The notes beneath the pieces are model-generated. The model worked only from the letters and a program-made list of their open reading frames with translations. It searched no databases and was not told the origin of the DNA. A stretch of 64,000 nucleotides of DNA, taken from NCBI RefSeq assembly GCF_002288925.2, contig NW_022098069.1, positions 75,417,670 to 75,481,669 of the forward strand, written 5' to 3'. Made by a program: the position numbers and the translations under genes. Shown here in pieces: positions 58,331 through 64,000 of this stretch (the stretch's first letter is position 1; each line of letters starts with the position of its first letter). Origin of the DNA: Delphinapterus leucas (Eukaryota > Chordata > Mammalia > Artiodactyla > Monodontidae).

Positions 58331-59635
58331 ATCATCATAAATTTGTGTATATAGATGTTAGCAGAAGCTTCATGCAAATCAAGGTATAGTTTGTCTGCTC
58401 TTTAAGATTTTCCTCATCCCTAGCTCCCCAAGTGAATTTCATATATTTTTAGTTGGGCTTCCCTTGTGACAGATCATTTTAAATATACTCTTCAAATTTA
58501 GTATATTTTTCATATGATATGGTAAAAATAGTGATAGTCAAAAACTTAATTCATTTGTAAATATATTATTAGTATTATGAACTAATATATTTATTCCAGT
58601 ATCTCCCCTAACTTTATTATGTCTAATTGTTATAGGATATCTGTGCACATTTGATGATTCATTTCATACTCTGACATTATCTGATGTTATAGAGTATAAT
58701 GAATATTAGCATTAAAATTTAATTATTTTTAAATATACTTAATATATATACATGTGTATATCTGTATCTTAAATAATATTCCTAAAAGTAGAATTTACAT
58801 CTAAATTTTATTCAAGATTCAATATCAAGGTATGAAAAATATAAACTCTGTCTGATTCTTTAATATAAATCCTCATTTTAAAGTATCTTGTCTATAAACT
58901 AGCTCACTGATAGAGTAGCTAGGTAGTTTTTGTGTTTTCATTTTATAAAAGAGACTTGAAAATTACAAATGCTTTATTTTTTAGCAGATGACCAGCTGTA
59001 CAAACTATAAAAATGCAAGAATGGTGATATGAAAATGCTAGTTTTGAAACATGCACCCACTTAAAGTTTTATACACAGACACACATGTGTTATTTGATTT
59101 ACTATTTTACATCATGAGAATTGAGAAAAACCACCTAAAATTGTAGGGTACGAGCATTCCCACTTTGAAAGAAAAACAATCAGGAAAAAATATCAAATTC
59201 ATACTGTCACCTATGAAAAATGGCTGACAGTAATTCTGCATTACCACCTCTTTTGTTTGTCTAGCAATTTATTGGTTAAATGATACAGACATCCAGTATA
59301 TTTTCAAGTCTTCGTGTGCACAACCAAGTCCATAGTTAATCTATATCGTCAAATGTATTTTACAATATTAAGTTTTTATTTTCCTGGAACCCCTTGGGAC
59401 TCATTGAAATTGAACACATTTTGCTGCCATATTTTTTCCTCAGATTAGGTTCTGTGTTTATGTTCTCATTGGAAACCACAAACTGAACTTCATGCGAATA
59501 ATGCCAAACAATTTAGGCACAAGCAAGAGTAAAAGAAAAACACTCCGTATTCAACAGAATACTATTTTAGGACAGAGGATTCAGGAAAACTTTGAGTCCA
59601 GTTGAAATTGCATGGAGAATTAAAATGGCAATAAG
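58331..59635. other. Unassigned AT-rich DNA, no gene
   Basis: No coding frame or recognised repeat. Confidence 0.45.
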
Positions 59636-59639
59636 TGCA

Positions 59640-59990
59640 TATAATTAATCATGCTGGAATTTGTTCAGGATATCAGGGCCAAGTGCTCTTTTAATTATTC
59701 AGTTAATGGGCCTCTGCATGCCAAAATAGCCACCCTACACTGAGACCAGCAGCCAGTTTTTCAGAAGCATGCCCTCATTTGTGAACTACAAAACCACACA
59801 GAAGTTAATTGCTTATCTAATGCCTCCACTTTTGTTCCACGACTCCAGTTTCACTCATGAAGTTAGGTATATGGATCATTCTTGGGGTTTGAGAGATTCC
59901 TTTAACAGTAGATAAGTCAGTTCTCTTTCATTGAAATGGTTTTGCATATGCAGATCCAGAACGTTGAATCTTCATCTTTAAGGACAAGTC
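59640..59990. other. Possible conserved non-coding block
   Basis: Repeat-free, less AT-rich than its flanks, with 'ttttaattattcagttaatgg' and 'gccaaaatagccaccctac'. The appearance is enhancer-like but not diagnostic. Confidence 0.2.
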
Positions 59991-60131
59991 TCGCTTTAAA
60001 ACTTAAGTAAAAGCTATGTCTTACTTTAGGGAGTCCTGAACAGAGTGTACACATTATTATTTCTTAAATAATCTACCCAGTGATGACATCGTGATAACTC
60101 TTTATAACCTCTCTCCCTCAGAAGATGTTTT

Positions 60132-60480
60132 GTTCTGTTTTTTTTTTTTAATTTCAAATATTCAGTAAGAGTAGTGTTTTAGAAATGGCTTTTTAAAATT
60201 TATTTACTTATTTACTTATGGCTGTGTTGGGTCTTCGTTTCTGTGCGAGGGCTTTCTCTAGTTGCGGCGAGCGGGGGCCACTCTTCATCGCGGTGCGCAG
60301 GCCTCTCACTATCGTGGCCTCTCTTGTTGCGGAGCACAGGCTCCAGACGCACAGGCTCAGTAGTTGTGGCTCACAGGCCCAGTTGCTCCACGGCATGTGG
60401 GATCTTCCCAGACAAGGGCTCGAACCCGTGTCCCCTGCATTGGCAGGCACATTCTCAACCACTGCACCACCAGGAAAGCC
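60132..60480 (-). mobile_element. CHR SINE with apparent 3' transduction
   Basis: Perfect 13-bp direct repeats CAGAAGATGTTTT at 60119-60131 and 60481-60493 bound the insertion. On the minus strand the SINE body and its (AAATA)-type tail end near 60190. About 45 bp of non-SINE sequence follow (60149-60193), then an A-rich tail (60138-60148) and the TSD. This is the layout of a readthrough transcript that carried its downstream flank. Confidence 0.85.
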
Positions 60481-60493
60481 CAGAAGATGTTTT

Positions 60494-61915
60494 AAGTTAT
60501 TTTATTAGTCACTCATTCAGATGTTTCCAAATATGCTTGGATCCAATTTCTAGTCAATCTGTTGAGGTTTTCACATTTTATTTTTATGCCTTGGTACTTT
60601 TTAAGTGAAATTCTTACACTTAGATATTTTCTCCTGAAAAAAAGATTTACGTGAATTATGAAATGCGTCCACTTTCCTATAAGTCACTAATGCCCCCAAA
60701 CATTAAAGAGACTCATATAAATTTTACTCAGGCCCTGCAGTACAAACAAATGTGTGTTGAGTCTCGACACCTCCAGGGAATTATGGGAAGTATGAGGTAG
60801 TTTGTTTCAATTTCTCCTTATTGTTGGTGCTGGCTCTGAAGTGACGGATGCAAAGACAAGTGTCAGTTCTTCACTTGCGGTTCTCCTTCCCTCTGGCATT
60901 GCCTCTTCTCTCTTTTCTACAATCTATCTCTGACTTCCACTACAGACTCAGGAAGGTATTTCTACATTTATGAAAACAAGCTTGCCTTCCTTAAAACATA
61001 TTATAAACACAAAGTTATATAACTGCAATTAGAAATCTTACAACACAACTAGGAACTCTAAAATCTGATAGTATTAGCAGGTTGCTTTATTATAGGCTAG
61101 GTTATTTAATTTGATTAAGAGGTTTCTTTTAAGGATTACAGTATATGCTTCATAATCTTTTTTCTTTAATTGATTTTAAATGTGATATAACCTATAAATA
61201 TACAGATCACAGAATATAATTGAAGTATACTTTTCATTTCTGGGTTCAACATTTTAAAGAGGTCATTGAGTCATTGACAAGTTGAAAAGTGTTTCAAACA
61301 AGACTCTAAAATCAAAATAATAAAGGAGTTTCTCTGAAATAATTTAAAAAACTCACTGTTTTTATCTACTTTACCTCTCTTAATGTTAAGAATGACCCTT
61401 TGAACAAGAAAAATTATTAAAAGCTGAGGAAAATGATACTCAGATGACTTCACATGCATTAGTAAATGGAACAGCCAGAATTTAATACTAGCTTTGTTAT
61501 ACTAACAATCACTGACATTTTCAAGATACCATCATAAATCTGTAGAAAAAAATGCCAGCTTACTTTGATTTGCAGTAGAAAGCTGACCTAGAATCAGTCA
61601 GTCAGTCTACAATAGGAGCACAAATTTTGCATTCATATACAGACCTATGAAATGAAGAGATATGGTGACAGTAAAATAAGAGACAAGGTCAATAATCTAG
61701 ATTTAAAAAAAAAAATCTTTATAATGGACCAAGTCAGCTGACATCAATACTTCCCAAACAAAATTCATGAAGCACTTTTCCAGAACACATTATTGGATAG
61801 GTAAAGTATATGTAGAGAAATGATACAAAACAACACAAAGCATTTGATCAGGTGCAAATTACCAAAGGAATTTTAATTCATGAGGTGTCAACCTAATTTT
61901 TAAGAAAAATAACGG
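60494..61915. other. Unassigned DNA, no gene
   Basis: No coding frame above 62 codons and no recognised repeat. Confidence 0.45.
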
Positions 61916-61919
61916 TTGT

Positions 61920-62340
61920 GCAGGTGTTTTGCACTCATTACGGAATGCCGCATTCCAGCTCGCCCTTGCTGGTGGATTTGTGCTAATCCTCTCTGAAGAC
62001 CCATGATGTTAGCATAAGTTACTTTCTTGACAAAAACATGCTATTTCAGTTGTGAGAATACTAATACCACTGTATTGTCTAATACAAAATTTATTACTGT
62101 ACAAAACCATGAGAATGGGCTAGTGAAGGAAAAACAGTAAACTGTTGATTTCACTTTAACACTTTCAAGAGTGCCACAGTTCAATGCATTTGTTTTCCAA
62201 ATCTTCAAGGAAAATTTATTTTTTTGGAAGATGCTGCATGCTTAACGGTTTTAGATGTACTTGGCACTATGGTGGATGCCAAAGGCTAAGCATACCCTCG
62301 TGTTAGAAGAACAGCTGCAGAATTTAGTAAGTAGGCATGG
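61920..62340. promoter_or_regulatory. Possible regulatory block with TEAD-type palindrome
   Basis: GGAATGC at 61942-61948 and GCATTCC at 61950-61956 are a perfect inverted repeat with one spacer base, containing two GGAATG (TEAD) half-sites. An E-box CAGGTG lies at 61921-61926. The surrounding 400 bp are repeat-free. Confidence 0.3.
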
Positions 62341-63340
62341 GTTTTACTGGTCTTTATAGCTGACTGTAGGGCTGTATTTTCAGCTCTCCTTATTCTTTTG
62401 ATTGCTTAATAGAAATAAGTAGAAGTATGGCAGAGAACTAGGCTTCCTTCATGGCAAATCTTTGGAGAGCCAAGGTATTAATATCAGAAAGGTGAGAATT
62501 AGGAGGCATGTGTGTGGGTTATTGTTAATTATAATTAATTGACCATGAGTAAAACATTCTTTTGAACTGTTGCACTCAGGACAAAAAGTAAGAGGACTTG
62601 GAAGAGAAGATGATAGGATGTATAAATTTCTCAAATTTATTTAACCAGAGCCACAAAATTAGTATCTCAAAATCCAAGCACAAAGAGAACGGCTTTTATT
62701 TCAATGTTAATCAGAAATCCTTCCCCACTGAAGTTTACCTTCATTACGTAAAGAACATATCCAAGGCAGTGATGATGATTGTGTAGCTTATCCCAAAGCT
62801 AATGCGTTACTGACACAATCAGAGGGACCACATTTTAACCACAGCAATATGTTTAAATTAAATAATAAATAGTAAATAGAATGTGGGCTTAAATTTTCAA
62901 CTATGTGTTTAAGAAGAATATTTTTCCATTTAGAATATTTCTCTACAAATGTTTCTATTTACATTATTCATTTTTTGAGAAACAGGGATGATTCCTTATT
63001 CATTGTCATAACTCTAGCCTCTAGAATGTGCTGAAAATTGTTTGTTCAAAGCATTTTTTATTTCAATTACAAAATGTACTATTGCTTTTAAAATCTAAAA
63101 GTCAGAATTTCCTTATTTGTTAAATTATTGATTGCAATCCAGCAGTAAAACAGGAAATTTTAATTGAATCAACAAAAATTCCTACAAATTTGCCAATTTC
63201 CATTCTCTAATGTTAAAATTTGAATTTCTTTTATGTACAGTTTTTAAAAAAAATTCAGGTTCAAAATATGAAAAATGAAGCTCTGCAAACGTAGTTTTAG
63301 AATTTTCATATTCGGATACAAATGTAATATGTTAGTTACT
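62341..63340. other. Unassigned AT-rich DNA, no gene
   Basis: No coding frame or recognised repeat. Confidence 0.45.
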
Positions 63341-63344
63341 GACC

Positions 63345-64000
63345 TGTTAAAAATTAGATGCATAAATCCAAACAGAGATACAAAAACATAGGACTTGGTA
63401 TTTAGAGGGATATAAAACTCTGAAAATAAATTTTAAAAAATCCTTTAACACAATATTTTTCAACTTCAAATTTCTACCCTCAACATAATAACCATAAACT
63501 CCCACAAAAAGTCCAAACCCACAACCTGAAATAATTTTTACGTCGGAGATATTGAAGAGGTTGTAGGAGGGAGTGGCGTTCAAGAACTGTGAAATTGTGA
63601 CGCTTACTCCATGATAACAAGTTAGGCTGCTTGGGGTTTCATGGAGGTCAGTAGAAGACAAGAGACTACTGGGTCCGAGACAGAGGACATTTCTACTCAC
63701 TGAACAGCAGACAGCAGGAACTGCAAGTTACCTTTGCCTGGCGAATCTCATGGCACAATTGTGTGGCTGAACCACACCGACTCCATTTTGTCAGCTCCAC
63801 CTTAGGGCCACAGTCCTACCCCCTGCCTTTTCCCCATGACTGAGATTTAGCCTAACTTACAAGGAATGCACCCAAGACAGATGACTTTCCTATCTGCTTT
63901 CACTGTTGCCTTCACCCAGTAAGAAAAGTGGAAGAGTGCCTTTTGCTGATGCAGATGGTTAATGATGGATGGTTCCAGTTGGTATGGAAGTGCTTCTCCC
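63345..64000. mobile_element. Possible LTR or ERV edge
   Basis: A 117-codon minus-strand frame (63347-63700) adjoins text at 63720-63900 with 'gaaccacaccgactccattttgtc', a phrase common in mammalian LTRs. No TG/CA ends, TSD or PBS seen, and the window ends here. Confidence 0.3.

Noticed and set aside
63347..63700. 117-codon minus-strand frame
   Set aside because: Its later half is AT-rich low-information text. No motif, and it probably overlaps an LTR edge.

Overview
The window reads as a vertebrate nuclear, non-coding segment from a cetacean (whale or dolphin) or a very close relative. The main evidence is sixteen copies of the tRNA-Glu-derived CHR SINE of the cetacean/hippo/ruminant lineage, about half of them young (intact A-tail, clean target-site duplications). 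Cetartiodactyl-type L1 3' ends and a ruminant/cetacean-like class II LTR agree. Background DNA is AT-rich, with stops in all frames over kilobases. I see no intact protein-coding gene, no rRNA or tRNA gene, no CRISPR array and no bacterial operon structure. It is best read as a gene desert or a very long intron.

Layout. 1-9 kb: SINEs, two 5'-truncated L1 copies, and a hAT-type MITE split by a solo LTR. 9-19 kb: MIR elements, a long old L1 interrupted by a Tigger-like element that is itself interrupted by a SINE, a striking inverted-repeat hairpin inside an old repeat, and a MaLR-type LTR carrying a SINE. 19-29 kb: mostly unique DNA, with a decayed coding-like segment on the minus strand (19.8-20.3 kb), a 32-bp AT-rich palindrome (22.5 kb) and a repeat-free block with coding-like stretches (27.5-28.2 kb). 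29-38 kb: MaLR-type LTR, a MER5A-like MITE, then a broken endogenous retrovirus on the minus strand (about 32.1-36.0 kb) with recognisable gag-, protease-, reverse-transcriptase-, RNase H- and integrase-like pieces in the expected order. It carries an L1 insertion, and an LTR lies upstream. 39-54 kb: SINEs, a hAT MITE with near-perfect TSDs, a nest of MaLR LTR and SINE in an old repeat, a Tigger-like MITE and a small CpG-dense island (53.6-53.9 kb). 54-64 kb: mostly unique DNA with possible conserved non-coding blocks, one possible spliced exon (55.4 kb), a SINE that seems to have carried 3' flanking sequence, and a TEAD-type palindrome (61.9 kb).

No genes work together here. The value of the window is its insertion stratigraphy: nested elements give relative ages, and the TSDs give exact breakpoints. 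I found no undescribed biological system. The most unusual structures are the templated inverted insertion at 17.14-17.21 kb, the SINE with an extra 3' segment at 60.1-60.5 kb, the orphan CpG-dense block at 53.6 kb and the decayed coding-like segment at 19.8-20.3 kb. All repeat family names were assigned by eye.
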